In this document: piece after piece, positions 52,004-61,222 of the stretch
How positions within the stretch are numbered: the stretch's first letter is position 1
How the letters are laid out: every line of letters starts with the position of its first letter
DNA from: Prescottella defluvii
GTDB taxonomy: Bacteria; Actinomycetota; Actinomycetes; Mycobacteriales; Mycobacteriaceae
Assembly: GCF_000738775.1 (NCBI RefSeq)
Contig: NZ_JPOC01000038.1
Location: 1 to 64,000, forward strand
Reading direction: 5' to 3'
DNA: 64,000 nucleotides
Program-made: the position numbers and the translations under genes
The notes under the pieces: model-generated
Seen by the model: only the letters and a program-made list of their open reading frames with translations
The model's database searches: none
Told to the model about the DNA's origin: nothing

Positions 52004-54205
52004 GTGAACTCTGATCTGCCGCTGCTCAAACGTATGACACCACCGGTCCTCCTCGCCGCGCTCGTGGCGATCGTCGCGGCGATCCCGCTGTTGTCGAACC
52101 GGTGGTTCTACTACTGGGACGACAGCGCGGCGGCGTTCGCGCCCGGCTGGCACACCATCGGCGAGCGTCTCCTCGACGGATCCTGGCCCACCCTGTTCCC
52201 CGAGATGTGGGCGGGCGGCAACGTCACCGCCGAGGCGCTGTACGGCACCTACAACCCGGTGCTGCTCGCCGAGGCCGCGCTGGTCGCGCTGGTACCGAAC
52301 CTCGCCATCGGCATGACCCTGGTGAAGATGCAGTTCCTGGCGCTGCTCGCGGTCGGCGTCTACGTGCTCGCCCGCCAGTACGGCGCCTCCCGGTCGATGG
52401 CGTTCGTCGCCGGCTTCGCGATGCCGTTCGCCGGATACACCCTGTACTTCGACGCGTCCACGTGGGCGTCGGGCCTGATCGCATTCGCGTGGATCCCGCA
52501 CGTGTGGTGGTCGACGCGCGCAAGCGCGATGGGCCGGGTCAACCCGCTGGTGCCGATCGTGTTCGGTTTCCTGGCGATGACGACCGGCAACCCGTACGGT
52601 GCGGTCGCGGTCGCGGTCGTCTACCTCGCGGTGATCGCCGAGACCGTCGCACGGAACCGCGCGAAGGACACCGAACGCCCGTTCCCGGGGATCCGGTCGC
52701 TGCTCGTGAGCGGCGTCTCGATCGTGATGATGTCGCTGATCGTCTACCTGCCGCTCGTGTTCACCACCGGAGTCTCGGTGCGCACCCAGACCGGCATCCG
52801 CAACGACGACTCCCTGCGCCCCGGACTCGGTGACCTGATCAACCTGTCGGCGCTGTCGAACCGCCCGTACGGGCCGATCTTCGAATCGACCGCGGCCACC
52901 GTCCCGCTCGTCTACCTCGCCTGGTTCCTGGTGCCGCTGGCGCCGTGGATCCGGTGGGGGTCGCTGCGGCGCCTCGGCCGCAGCACCATCTCGCTCGCCG
53001 TGTTCGGCGGCATCTACCTGATCCTGCTGCTCGGACCTTCGAACCTGTGGCTGTTCCGCTGGCCCGCCCGCCTCATCGAGTACGGGCAGCTACCGGTGAT
53101 CGTCATCGCCGCCGTCGCGCTGTCCGCCGGGCTGGCGCGGGACCGCTGGAAGCTGCGCCTGGGCATCACCGCGGGGCTCATCGTCGCGCAGTTCTACCTG
53201 TCGTGGGCCGAGATCCCCGAGGACATCGGCATCCACCTCGCGGCCCTCGCGATCACCGTCGCACTGACCGCGCTGGCGCTCGTCGTGTCGTTCCGCAAGC
53301 CCCGACTGCTCGCGGGCGCACTCGTGGCCGGCACCATCGTGGCGCTGGCCGCGCAGACCAACCTGTGGTTCACCGGCAACTACAACGTCACGCCGTGGAA
53401 GTTCCCGCGGCAGGAGGCCTTCCTCGACGAGCACTTCGAGACGCGCTACCCCGGTACGACGTTCGTGGTCGCGGACCGCGAGAACATCAGCCCCGACGAC
53501 CCCACCGGCCAGTGGGGCGACGTGCTATTCGGCAGCCTGTACCAGCCCGCCGGGGTGGAGGCCGTCAACAACTACGCCGGCATCAGCTTCAACTCGTTCG
53601 TCGACGACCTCTGCATCTCCTACTACGGCGGCGTCCCGTGCGGCGACGGCGTCGCCCGCCTGCTCGCCGAGTCGCCGGACACCGGAGTGTCGTGGCTCGA
53701 CGCGATGCGCATCGACACCGTCGTCGTACAGAACAGCGGGCCGTACGGCGGCACCCACGCTCTGGACGCACTGCCCGCCGACGACTGGAATGTGCGCGTC
53801 GAACACGGCGTCACCGTCGGCACCCGCACCGCACCGCACCAGTGGCCCGACGGACGACTGTCCGCGACGACGCCGGGCCTCGAGATCACCGGCGACGCCG
53901 CCTCCACCGACACCCACGAGACCGTGACGTACACCGGTTCCGGCACCGCCACATTCGCGCTCCTCGCGTGGCCCGGCTGGACGGCGACCGTGAACGGCGA
54001 ACCCGTCGACATCACCGAGAGCCCTGGCGGACTGCTGCAGGTGCACCTGCCGGACAGCGGTAGCTCGGAGTCCACATTGGCCCTCCGATTCACGCCGCCC
54101 GGAAGCACTCTCGGCTGGGGACTCGCGGGAGTCGGACTGCTGGTGGCTCTCGGACAGGGCGCGTGGTTCGCGGTGCGCAAGCGCAAGGTGCGAGCCACCG
54201 CCTGA
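52004..54205 (+). CDS. Large GT-C-like membrane protein (Rv3779-like)
   Basis: The 733-residue protein has about twelve membrane helices (residues about 15-460) and a C-terminal extracytoplasmic domain (about 465-700, WPGWTATVNGEPVDI recalls the tail of YfhO-type proteins) with a final helix (TLGWGLAGVGLLVALGQGAW). Between the first two helices the loop FYYWDDSAAAFAPGW holds the Asp pair typical of GT-C catalysis. It probably transfers a sugar from a polyprenyl-phosphate donor outside the membrane. A terminator follows. Confidence 0.75.
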   Translation: MNSDLPLLKRMTPPVLLAALVAIVAAIPLLSNRWFYYWDDSAAAFAPGWHTIGERLLDGSWPTLFPEMWAGGNVTAEALYGTYNPVLLAEAALVALVPNLAIGMTLVKMQFLALLAVGVYVLARQYGASRSMAFVAGFAMPFAGYTLYFDASTWASGLIAFAWIPHVWWSTRASAMGRVNPLVPIVFGFLAMTTGNPYGAVAVAVVYLAVIAETVARNRAKDTERPFPGIRSLLVSGVSIVMMSLIVYLPLVFTTGVSVRTQTGIRNDDSLRPGLGDLINLSALSNRPYGPIFESTAATVPLVYLAWFLVPLAPWIRWGSLRRLGRSTISLAVFGGIYLILLLGPSNLWLFRWPARLIEYGQLPVIVIAAVALSAGLARDRWKLRLGITAGLIVAQFYLSWAEIPEDIGIHLAALAITVALTALALVVSFRKPRLLAGALVAGTIVALAAQTNLWFTGNYNVTPWKFPRQEAFLDEHFETRYPGTTFVVADRENISPDDPTGQWGDVLFGSLYQPAGVEAVNNYAGISFNSFVDDLCISYYGGVPCGDGVARLLAESPDTGVSWLDAMRIDTVVVQNSGPYGGTHALDALPADDWNVRVEHGVTVGTRTAPHQWPDGRLSATTPGLEITGDAASTDTHETVTYTGSGTATFALLAWPGWTATVNGEPVDITESPGGLLQVHLPDSGSSESTLALRFTPPGSTLGWGLAGVGLLVALGQGAWFAVRKRKVRATA

Positions 54206-54230
54206 CGCCTGACGGGCGACCCGCCGCTTC

Positions 54231-54278
54231 CGAACTGACCTCCCGCACGCCCGATCGCGTCCGCGGGAGGTCAGTTCG
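54231..54278. terminator. Strong terminator hairpin
   Basis: A perfect 16-base stem (CGAACTGACCTCCCGC and its complement) with a 16-base loop lies after the membrane-protein gene and before the convergent secreted-protein gene; it can serve both strands. Confidence 0.7.
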
Positions 54279-54335
54279 GGTGCACGAGCGCACCTTCGGA
54301 TGTCGAGGGCGTGCCGGCTCCAGCAAGTGGACCGG

Positions 54336-55949
54336 CTACCAGCCCTTGGCGTCAGGCGATCCCTTCGTGGGAATGTCCGCCACCACTTCGTTGGTAGCAA
54401 CGCCGTCGCAGCCGAGGGCGTCGAGCGCAGCCGCGTCTGTGTAGTACTTCAGTTCCGGGTAGTACTCACCCAGGACCTCACGCTCGTCGCCGGGCCGCTT
54501 GGTGTCGAACAGCGACTGCTCGAAGTCCGGGTTCGCCATCATGTTCCGCAGGGACAGCCAACCGAAGTCTGGGTTACCGGCGCCGTCGCCCCTCTTCGAC
54601 CACTCAGCCCACGCGACGCCGCACTCCTTCGTGGCGAACTGGGGTCGGTCCTCTGCACGGCTGATGACGAGCGTGTAGTAGCCGTCCCCGTCGAGCGGGA
54701 ACTGCTCGTCGTGCACGCCGTCCATGACTGCGGTGGTGGCCTGGGACTCGCTCAGCGAGTAGGACCAGTAGCGCAGTTGCGCATCCTTTTCCGAGTAGGT
54801 CGGCTCGTTGCGGAGTGTCTGGACTGTGGTCGGCGCCTTGGCCCGGACCACGACGACCTTGCCGAGATTCCGGTTGACGATGGTGCGCAGGTAAGTGTTG
54901 AACACGTTCGGGTAGTAGCTGCCGCCGGTTCGGGGAGGCGTCGGCACGCTGGGATCGGAGTAGTCGATCGGGTTGGTGCTCCACATGTCCTTGTTGTAGG
55001 CCGGGTCGTACTGTGCTCGCCAGTCCGCCGGGTACTTGGCGGGGAAGTAGTTGGACACTCCCGGGGGATGAGCCATCTCCTGGTACGCCTTCGGATCCAT
55101 CTGGATGGCACTGAAGTTCGGGAGGTTCACCTCCTCCGGGCCCTTCGGATTCGAGCCGAGGATGTCGCAGGCCTGCTGGCCTCGCAGCACGGTTCCGTCC
55201 GCGAGCGTCACCTTGGCGGTGGCCATCGGCGAGCCGCCGGCGATGTCGAGTCCCTCGTCCGGAACGTAGACCCGGTACATCACCGACTCGATCGGCAGGC
55301 CCGAGCCCTCCTTGAACCACTGATTCTTCGAGGGCATTGAGTAGAAGTAGTTGCGCGGCGGCTGACCGGCTTCCTGGTTCAACTCGATGTCCGCAGGCTT
55401 CGCAGCGAGCCGCACCTCGACCGTGTACTTGCGCTGGTCCTCGGAGGTGCCGTACCGGGCAGCCCCCTCGCGGAAGGTGTTCACCGAGCCCTCGTCAGGA
55501 TCGATCATGTAGTCGGCGACGCCGTCGACCGGTAGTCCCGCCTTGTCGTAGGCGTTGTACGCCATGAAACGAGACTGCGGGTAAATGCCCTCGATCTCGA
55601 CCTTCGACCCCGGGGGACGGACGAAAGTGGTTGCCCAGTAGACGGCCCCGGCGTCCGGGAACGCCTTGTTGGTCAGCGGACTCTTCCCGACCGCGCCATG
55701 CGAGAAGAAGCAGTTGCTCAGCGGACCTCCGACGAAGTTCTCGAAGAACTGCTGCCGGTACTTGTCGTCCGGCGATGGCTCCGGGTTCTCGGGCTCGGGG
55801 TTCGTCGATCCGAGACCCGTCGATCCGAACTCCCCGGCCAAGGAGCCGGTGGAGCCGGTGGCCGGTGCCGCCGACACTCCGCCGGCAACGCACAGGGCGG
55901 CGACCATCACCCCGGCGCCAACCACGCCCAGACCTCGACTTCGACCCAT
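54336..55949 (-). CDS. Secreted protein of unknown function (PadR-linked)
   Basis: The 537-residue protein has a signal peptide (GVVGAGVMVAALCVAGGVSA) and a Pro/Glu-rich spacer (NPEPENPEPSPDDKY). The body includes VEIEGIYPQSRFMAYNAYDK, LPVDGVADYMIDPDEG and later FNTYLRTIVNRNLGKVVVVR, which recall DUF1214/DUF1254-like beta proteins. Function is unknown. AGGGG precedes the ATG. It diverges from a PadR regulator across an 85-base gap with a palindrome, so it is probably repressed by it. Confidence 0.75.
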   Translation of the reverse strand: MGRSRGLGVVGAGVMVAALCVAGGVSAAPATGSTGSLAGEFGSTGLGSTNPEPENPEPSPDDKYRQQFFENFVGGPLSNCFFSHGAVGKSPLTNKAFPDAGAVYWATTFVRPPGSKVEIEGIYPQSRFMAYNAYDKAGLPVDGVADYMIDPDEGSVNTFREGAARYGTSEDQRKYTVEVRLAAKPADIELNQEAGQPPRNYFYSMPSKNQWFKEGSGLPIESVMYRVYVPDEGLDIAGGSPMATAKVTLADGTVLRGQQACDILGSNPKGPEEVNLPNFSAIQMDPKAYQEMAHPPGVSNYFPAKYPADWRAQYDPAYNKDMWSTNPIDYSDPSVPTPPRTGGSYYPNVFNTYLRTIVNRNLGKVVVVRAKAPTTVQTLRNEPTYSEKDAQLRYWSYSLSESQATTAVMDGVHDEQFPLDGDGYYTLVISRAEDRPQFATKECGVAWAEWSKRGDGAGNPDFGWLSLRNMMANPDFEQSLFDTKRPGDEREVLGEYYPELKYYTDAAALDALGCDGVATNEVVADIPTKGSPDAKGW

Positions 55950-55993
55950 GGACGAACCCCTATCCTCGATGTGTGTGTGAGATTCGTTATATA

Positions 55994-56003
55994 TCACTAG
56001 TGA
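55994..56003. promoter_or_regulatory. Palindrome between secreted-protein and PadR genes
   Basis: TCACTAGTGA is a perfect 10-base palindrome inside an AT-rich 85-base divergent promoter region (TATATATCACTAGTGACC), a likely PadR operator. Sequence-specific support is limited to its position. Confidence 0.5.
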
Positions 56004-56034
56004 CCTATGGCACAATGTACCTATCGAGGTCGTC

Positions 56035-56613
56035 GTGAAACTCGAGACGATGATCTTGGGTCTGCTGTCATGGCGTCCGTTCAGCGGCTACGACCTCGGC
56101 AAGTACCTGCGTGAGAACGGGCAGTTCTTCCGATCGAACATCCAGCTGAGCCAGATCTACCGGACCCTGGCCCGCATGACCGAGGCCGGCTCGGTCGACT
56201 TCACGTTGGAGGTCAACGACGGCCGTCCGGATTCGAAGGTCTACCGACTCACCGAGGCTGGCAAGCGAGAGCTACGCGAATGGGTCACCAGCCCGTACGA
56301 ACCGCCCAGCCGCTGGCAGGATCCCGAATTCATGGTTCGTTTCCTGATCGGGGGCCCGCTCGATCGAGAGGCGTTGATCCGCCTCGTACAGACCGAACTC
56401 GACGCCCGGCGCGCACGGATACCAGTCAATCGCGGTCGAAACCTCGGCCTCGACCACCTCGATCCGATCGACGAGGTGAACCTGGACGCAGTTCACCGGC
56501 TCATCTCGATGGCCCAGCATCGCGGCAGAAAAGCGGTCGACGAGTGGATCGCATGGCTCGAGACCATCCTCGAAGAGCTGTCCGACGGCACCCCGGCCGT
56601 CGAGCATCCCTAG
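56035..56613 (+). CDS. PadR-family transcriptional regulator
   Basis: The 192-residue protein has the PadR winged helix (LETMILGLLSWRPFSGYDLG, SQIYRTLARMTEAGSVD, PDSKVYRLTEAGKREL) and a C-terminal Vir_act_alpha-like helical half for dimerisation. PadR proteins usually repress a neighbour in response to a small molecule. It is divergent from the large secreted-protein gene. GAGG precedes the GTG. Confidence 0.88.
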   Translation: MKLETMILGLLSWRPFSGYDLGKYLRENGQFFRSNIQLSQIYRTLARMTEAGSVDFTLEVNDGRPDSKVYRLTEAGKRELREWVTSPYEPPSRWQDPEFMVRFLIGGPLDREALIRLVQTELDARRARIPVNRGRNLGLDHLDPIDEVNLDAVHRLISMAQHRGRKAVDEWIAWLETILEELSDGTPAVEHP

Positions 56614-56658
56614 TACAGCGACGACGGGCCGGGCCGCCGACGCTGCCGACACCGGCAG

Positions 56659-58707
56659 TCAGTCGGCGGCTACGGCTTCCTCCTCGGCCTCCTCGGCACT
56701 CGGACGCGGTTGATCGGTCTGCTTCGGGGCGGCCGGCACCCATTCCCGAAGGTGCTGCACCACCCCGCCGTAGAACGCATCCGTGGACGAGGTGACGCTC
56801 GAGACGAAGCTCGCCGCAGTTCCGGACCGCTTGCTCCCCATCGGAAAGGTCTGTTCGAGACTGAACGAGACGACGTCTCCTTCCCGATTGTCGGTCAAGA
56901 CCTTCGGATTCGCGCGCACCGTCTCGAGAAGCTCGCACGTCTCGTTGCCGCGCTCGGAGAACACCGCTTCGACCTGAACATTGCCCGGAACATCCTTGAG
57001 CTGCTTGAGTAGCCACGACACGCGCCGACCCGATGTGCCCTCGTTCGGGGCCGCCACCCTGGTACGGCAGCGAATCTTGTTGGTACGCACATCCGCGATC
57101 ACCACGACATCGCCTGCGGTCTCCGGGATCCGGAGTACGGACTCGAATACACCGTCGGCGGCCAATCGTTCCGCCACCGCCGCGTTCCGCGCCGCCGGGT
57201 CGTTGCTGTATCGGCGCGACACGATGTGCTTGACGGTGACACCGAGTTCGGCCGTCAGCCGCAGAGCCAGATGCCGCGACAGCGAGACCCAGGTGTCCGC
57301 GATGGTGAGGGCCTTCTGGTCACCGGCACGGAGGGTGCCAGCGGTGACCGCGTCGCGGACGGTCACCCAATGCCGACCCATGTCGACGAATTCCGTTGCT
57401 CCGGAACGCGGGTGGTCGAGGTATCGCACGAACTCTGCGAGGATCCACGCCTGCACGTCGCTGTCGATTCCGCCGTGCGACAGCAGCATCCGGGCCTCGT
57501 GTGCGACTTCCGCCCAGGACAGATGACGCAGCGCGACCTTGGCGAGTTTGCGGCGGTCGACCTCGACCGGCAGTTCGCCGGCACTGGCGGGGACGTCGTT
57601 GGACAAGCTGACCACCACGTCGTACTTCTTCTTCCGCGCCACGTCGAGGTAGTTCTCGAGTTGCCGCTTCTCGAGCTTGCCGTTCCCTGTCTTGACTTCG
57701 AGCAACCCCGTCCACAGCCGACTGCCACGAGATACCTTGAGAACGGCGTCCGGGATGACCTTCGAGTCGCCGTGGTCGTACTGCACCTCCACGAAGCCTT
57801 CGAAAGCGCCTGCCGGGGCGCCCATCCGAGAGCACAGAGCCCGCGCGAACGGACCAACTGCCTGCATCGTGGCGATCAGCGCCGAGGTCGCGCGGCGCTC
57901 CTGCTCCTCCCCCGCACCCACTCCGACGACCGAGAACAAGCGCGCGGGCTGCCAGGTGTCGTGTTCAGCCAGCGTGAAGTCGCGGGGCTTGGCCTTCTTC
58001 ACCACCTTCTTGGCGGTACGCACCCCGCGTGGCTTCGCCTTCGCCGGTACGGTCTGTCCTCCCGACTCGGCAGGCACGGGAACTTGCTCGGCGTCGGGCG
58101 CGACTTCGAGCGGTGCCGTGGCCGGTTCCAATGCAGCGACCGACGCCGCATCACCACGGTCGGCAGATTCCGATTCTTCGTCGATATCGACACCGAAATC
58201 TGTTGCGAGGCCTTCCAGTCCGGAATCCCATCCCTGGCCTACGACGCGTAGCTTCCACTCACCGCCGCGGCGGTACACCTCGCCGAAGACGAAGGCCGCT
58301 TCGGTGGTCGCATCCGCGGTGACGTACTCCGCCAGTGTATGCCCGGCGCCGTCCACGACACGGAGGGTGAGTTTGCCCAGATCCCCGAAGGTTCCCTGGC
58401 CGAGGCTGCCCGCCAGCGCAACGGTGTGCACGTCCCCGGGAACGGTCGACAGGTCGATCGCAACCCGCGCCTGCGCCCCCTCCTCCGTCGCACCGGCACC
58501 CAGAAACCGGATCGAACCGTCCGACGACTCCGGTTGGTTGTAGAAGACGAAGTCCGCGTCCGAACGAACCTTCCCATCCGCACCCAGGAGCAAAGCGGAT
58601 GCGTCGACCTCGATCTCCGATTCGGCCCACCCGATCACCACATCGATCTGAAGTACATCCTCCGGCAGGGACATGTTCTGCCCCTTGGACATCATCGGAA
58701 ACGTCAT
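56659..58707 (-). CDS. TerD domain fused to a PD-(D/E)XK nuclease-like domain
   Basis: The 682-residue protein begins with a TerD domain (about 1-178; MSKGQN, KVRSDADFVFYNQPE), then a low-complexity basic/Pro-rich linker (about 180-245, KPRGVRTAKKVVKKAK), then a domain with IPDAVLKV, LLEVKTG and RQLENYLDVARKKKYDVVVS, in which Asp320, Glu337, Lys339 and Gln349 fit a PD-(D/E)XK nuclease core. The C-terminal 270 residues are unassigned. GAGGG precedes the ATG at 58707. It leads toward an HDAC-like gene, a small protein and a vWA gene on the same strand, as in Ter-type stress systems. Nuclease activity is inferred from residues. Confidence 0.85.
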   Translation of the reverse strand: MTFPMMSKGQNMSLPEDVLQIDVVIGWAESEIEVDASALLLGADGKVRSDADFVFYNQPESSDGSIRFLGAGATEEGAQARVAIDLSTVPGDVHTVALAGSLGQGTFGDLGKLTLRVVDGAGHTLAEYVTADATTEAAFVFGEVYRRGGEWKLRVVGQGWDSGLEGLATDFGVDIDEESESADRGDAASVAALEPATAPLEVAPDAEQVPVPAESGGQTVPAKAKPRGVRTAKKVVKKAKPRDFTLAEHDTWQPARLFSVVGVGAGEEQERRATSALIATMQAVGPFARALCSRMGAPAGAFEGFVEVQYDHGDSKVIPDAVLKVSRGSRLWTGLLEVKTGNGKLEKRQLENYLDVARKKKYDVVVSLSNDVPASAGELPVEVDRRKLAKVALRHLSWAEVAHEARMLLSHGGIDSDVQAWILAEFVRYLDHPRSGATEFVDMGRHWVTVRDAVTAGTLRAGDQKALTIADTWVSLSRHLALRLTAELGVTVKHIVSRRYSNDPAARNAAVAERLAADGVFESVLRIPETAGDVVVIADVRTNKIRCRTRVAAPNEGTSGRRVSWLLKQLKDVPGNVQVEAVFSERGNETCELLETVRANPKVLTDNREGDVVSFSLEQTFPMGSKRSGTAASFVSSVTSSTDAFYGGVVQHLREWVPAAPKQTDQPRPSAEEAEEEAVAAD

Positions 58708-58856
58708 CAATCCCACCCTCGATCGAACAAACCCAACACTCGACAGGCGAGTGGAGCCGGCACCGACCACAGCACACCCCGCCTGCGGTTTGCATACTAA
58801 TCGGTACTGTTTTGCCGCAGCGCCGAGATCGCCACATCGACGGCCCGCGCGACCGG

Positions 58857-59753
58857 CTAGAGCCGACTGGTCGTGCGAGCGGCCTCGGCCAGGGTGAGTC
58901 GGTGCAGGTACACCAACTCGCTCTGGTCCAGGCGCGACCCGACGTACCCGCCGGCCAGGACGAACGCGACCGGCAGTCCCCGCCGACGGCACCACTCGAA
59001 CACGATCCGTTCCCGGCGCGCGAGCGCCTCCACAGTGATCCCTTCGAGGCCACCGATGGCGCAGCCCTGATAGGGATCCATACCGGCGTTGTACAGGCAC
59101 AGATCGAACGAACCGATCCGGTCAGCCTGGGCAACAGCCTGTTCGACGGTGAGCAGATAGTCTTCGGCGCGGTCTACGTCCCACAGAGCCGAATTGCTGT
59201 GGCCGGCATAGCTGTCGAACGGGCTCACCGAGACGTCCTCGTGCCGGATGCGTGGATCCCGGTCGACGAGTTCCGCCGTTCCGCCGCCGCAGTGCGCGTC
59301 CAGGTCGAGGACCAGGACCGAGCTCACCGCGCCCTCTGCGAGGAGCGTCTTCGCGGCGATCGCGAGGCCGTTGAACGTACAGAATCCATCCCCGCGATCG
59401 CGTTTGGCGTGATGCAGTCCGGAGGACAGCGATCCGGCGACGCCGTCGGCGAGGGCGCTGCGGGCAGCCGCGAGCACGCCACCGTTCGAGGCGAGCACCA
59501 TCGGCCACAGTGCCGGATCCCAGTCGAATCCCTGGGACTCGGCGAGGTCCGACGGCTCGCCGGTCCGTACGGCCTGGACGTACTCCGGGTCGTGGACGCG
59601 TTCGAGTTCGTCGAGTGCCAGCGGATCCGGCTCGACAAGTTCGACGCTGCCGATGGGGTTGTTGCTCAACGAATTCGCGATCCATGCGGCCTTCCGGGTG
59701 GTGTCGAACCCGTAGGCCGCGCCGACGTAGTCGTCGCTGTAGTACACCTTCAT
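58857..59753 (-). CDS. Histone-deacetylase-like (acetoin-utilisation/HDAC superfamily) protein
   Basis: The 298-residue protein has the HDAC core: SGLHHAKRDRGDGFCTFN (His114-His115 charge relay), LVLDLDAHCGGGT (metal Asp152/His154), and YNAGMDPYQGCAIGG (Asp226). Members deacetylate lysines, polyamines or small amides in the cytosol. The canonical HHA(E/T) reads HHAKRDRGDG, a variant near the metal. It follows the TerD-nuclease gene on the same strand with about 150 bases between, within a Ter-like cluster. The substrate is unknown. Confidence 0.87.
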   Translation of the reverse strand: MKVYYSDDYVGAAYGFDTTRKAAWIANSLSNNPIGSVELVEPDPLALDELERVHDPEYVQAVRTGEPSDLAESQGFDWDPALWPMVLASNGGVLAAARSALADGVAGSLSSGLHHAKRDRGDGFCTFNGLAIAAKTLLAEGAVSSVLVLDLDAHCGGGTAELVDRDPRIRHEDVSVSPFDSYAGHSNSALWDVDRAEDYLLTVEQAVAQADRIGSFDLCLYNAGMDPYQGCAIGGLEGITVEALARRERIVFEWCRRRGLPVAFVLAGGYVGSRLDQSELVYLHRLTLAEAARTTSRL

Positions 59754-59784
59754 GCAGGCTCCTCTCGGCTTCGCGCCGCCGTTG

Positions 59785-60189
59785 TCAATCAGTCGAAGTA
59801 GCGGGATCGGTCCCCGCCTCGCGTGCGATGCCGGCCTCGAGTTCGGCGTAATACCGGTCGCTGGCTTCCTTGCGTTCGGTGGTCCGAACCAACATCTCGG
59901 CGAGCGAATGGTCGTGGGCTTGTTGCCACGCTTCCTCCTTCCCCAATCCTTCGGCCATCAGTTCGTCGAGCCGTTTCGCGAAGACGCGCTGCGTTTCGCG
60001 ATGCTCGGCCCAACCGGTGACGTTCGGCCACCCCGTATTGCTCTTGACCGCGCACCAGTAGCCGGCTTTCCACTCGTAGCGCGGCGGCGCGATCGACAGC
60101 ACAGCCGCCTCGGCCTGGAGTTCCTCGACGAAGCGCTTCGCTTCACCTTCGGGGTCGGCGAAGAATTCGGGTCCGGAGGCAGATGGCAT
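59785..60189 (-). CDS. Small hydrophilic protein in Ter-like cluster
   Basis: The 134-residue protein is acidic and helical with few hydrophobic residues: GPEFFADPEGEAKRFVEEL, RYEWKAGYWCAVKSN, GWPNVTGWAEHRETQRVF and EEAWQQAHDHSLAEMLV. No family is recognised and no signal peptide is present. AAAGGGG lies 12 bases before the ATG. It is between the HDAC-like and vWA genes with gaps of 31 and 28 bases, so it is co-transcribed and probably works with them. Confidence 0.7.
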   Translation of the reverse strand: MPSASGPEFFADPEGEAKRFVEELQAEAAVLSIAPPRYEWKAGYWCAVKSNTGWPNVTGWAEHRETQRVFAKRLDELMAEGLGKEEAWQQAHDHSLAEMLVRTTERKEASDRYYAELEAGIAREAGTDPATSTD

Positions 60190-60217
60190 GGCAGATATCC
60201 CCTTTCGTGGGGCGGTG

Positions 60218-60859
60218 TCAGTCGTCGAGTTCGGCGCGCTGTCGGTCGCTGAACACCGGCATCGCGGCACCAGGATTGACGGTCTTGACGTTGCGGTAGT
60301 TGCGGATGTTCGCGGAGACCGCGGCCAGGGCGTCGCGTGACTTGCCCTTGCTGTACGTCAAAGCCTGGTCGCGTTTGACCCCGATTCGGGCACCGACCTC
60401 GATGGCGTCCTGATCGGCACCCAGGTACACGAACTGCCAATCCGATCGATCGGTGCGCGATTCCACCAGCGCCCTGACGGCCGGGTAGGTCCACTCCCGA
60501 CTGGCGTTCTCCTTGCCGTCGGTCATGATCGCCACGATGACCGTCCCCGGACGTTCGTGGTCCTGCAGAGCCTCGATGTCGGCGCCGACCTCGGTGATGA
60601 GTTGCCCCATCGCGTCGAGCAGTGCGGTGCTCGAGCGGGGCCGGAGTTCGAGCGCCGGAACCTCCGAGAGGGGGACGTCGCGGTAGACGACCTCGTAGGA
60701 GGAGTCGAATTGCGCGAGGGTCACGGTGCACTCGCCGGCAGCCCCGCGCTGCTCGTCGATGAAGGCGGCGAAGCCTCCTTCGACGTCGGACCTGATGCTC
60801 TGCATCGAGCCGGAACGGTCGAGCAGGAAGACGAGACGGGTGAGTTCGACATTGGCCAT
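60218..60859 (-). CDS. von Willebrand A-domain protein (TerY-like)
   Basis: The 213-residue protein is one vWA domain: the MIDAS DRSGSMQ begins at Asp14, SSTALLDAMGQLITEVGAD supplies the Thr/Asp side and IVAIMTDGKENASR the late Asp. TerY-type vWA proteins accompany TerD in stress systems and bind metal-dependent partners. It is the first gene of the minus-strand unit vWA, small protein, HDAC-like, TerD-nuclease. It shares no feature of adhesins (no signal). Confidence 0.88.
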   Translation of the reverse strand: MANVELTRLVFLLDRSGSMQSIRSDVEGGFAAFIDEQRGAAGECTVTLAQFDSSYEVVYRDVPLSEVPALELRPRSSTALLDAMGQLITEVGADIEALQDHERPGTVIVAIMTDGKENASREWTYPAVRALVESRTDRSDWQFVYLGADQDAIEVGARIGVKRDQALTYSKGKSRDALAAVSANIRNYRNVKTVNPGAAMPVFSDRQRAELDD

Positions 60860-61222
60860 GACAGGTCACCATTTCTGCTGGAAGGGGCGTAACGAGGTGA
60901 CTGGACCCAATTCGATTCGGGCACAGTTGAATACAGAAGGAATCAAAAGATCTGGGGCAGGACGAACTGAATTGCGATCATGTGATGAACTTCCGCGGTC
61001 GAGCCCGCCGCGAACGAGGGCGCCTCTTGCCGCCACCTTGCGATGGGGGCCGCTTCGTCATCCGAACCACCCCGGTACGTCTGAGGGTTGGTGTGCAGCC
61101 AGTCGGAGCTTGGCGCCGCATCTCGTGAAGCTCAATCAGTATAGGACGGACCACCGACAGATTTGGGTGTTTCGCGGAATCTGCCGGTGTGAAGGGGCTA
61201 TTGGCGGGGGGTCGTATCTTCG
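60860..61222. other. Intergenic stretch upstream of the vWA gene
   Basis: This 363-base gap must hold the divergent promoters of the vWA unit and the DUF3293 gene. It is a little richer in AT near 60900-60960 (AATACAGAAGGAATCAAAAG). I see no hairpin, repeat or operator worth naming. Confidence 0.5.
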
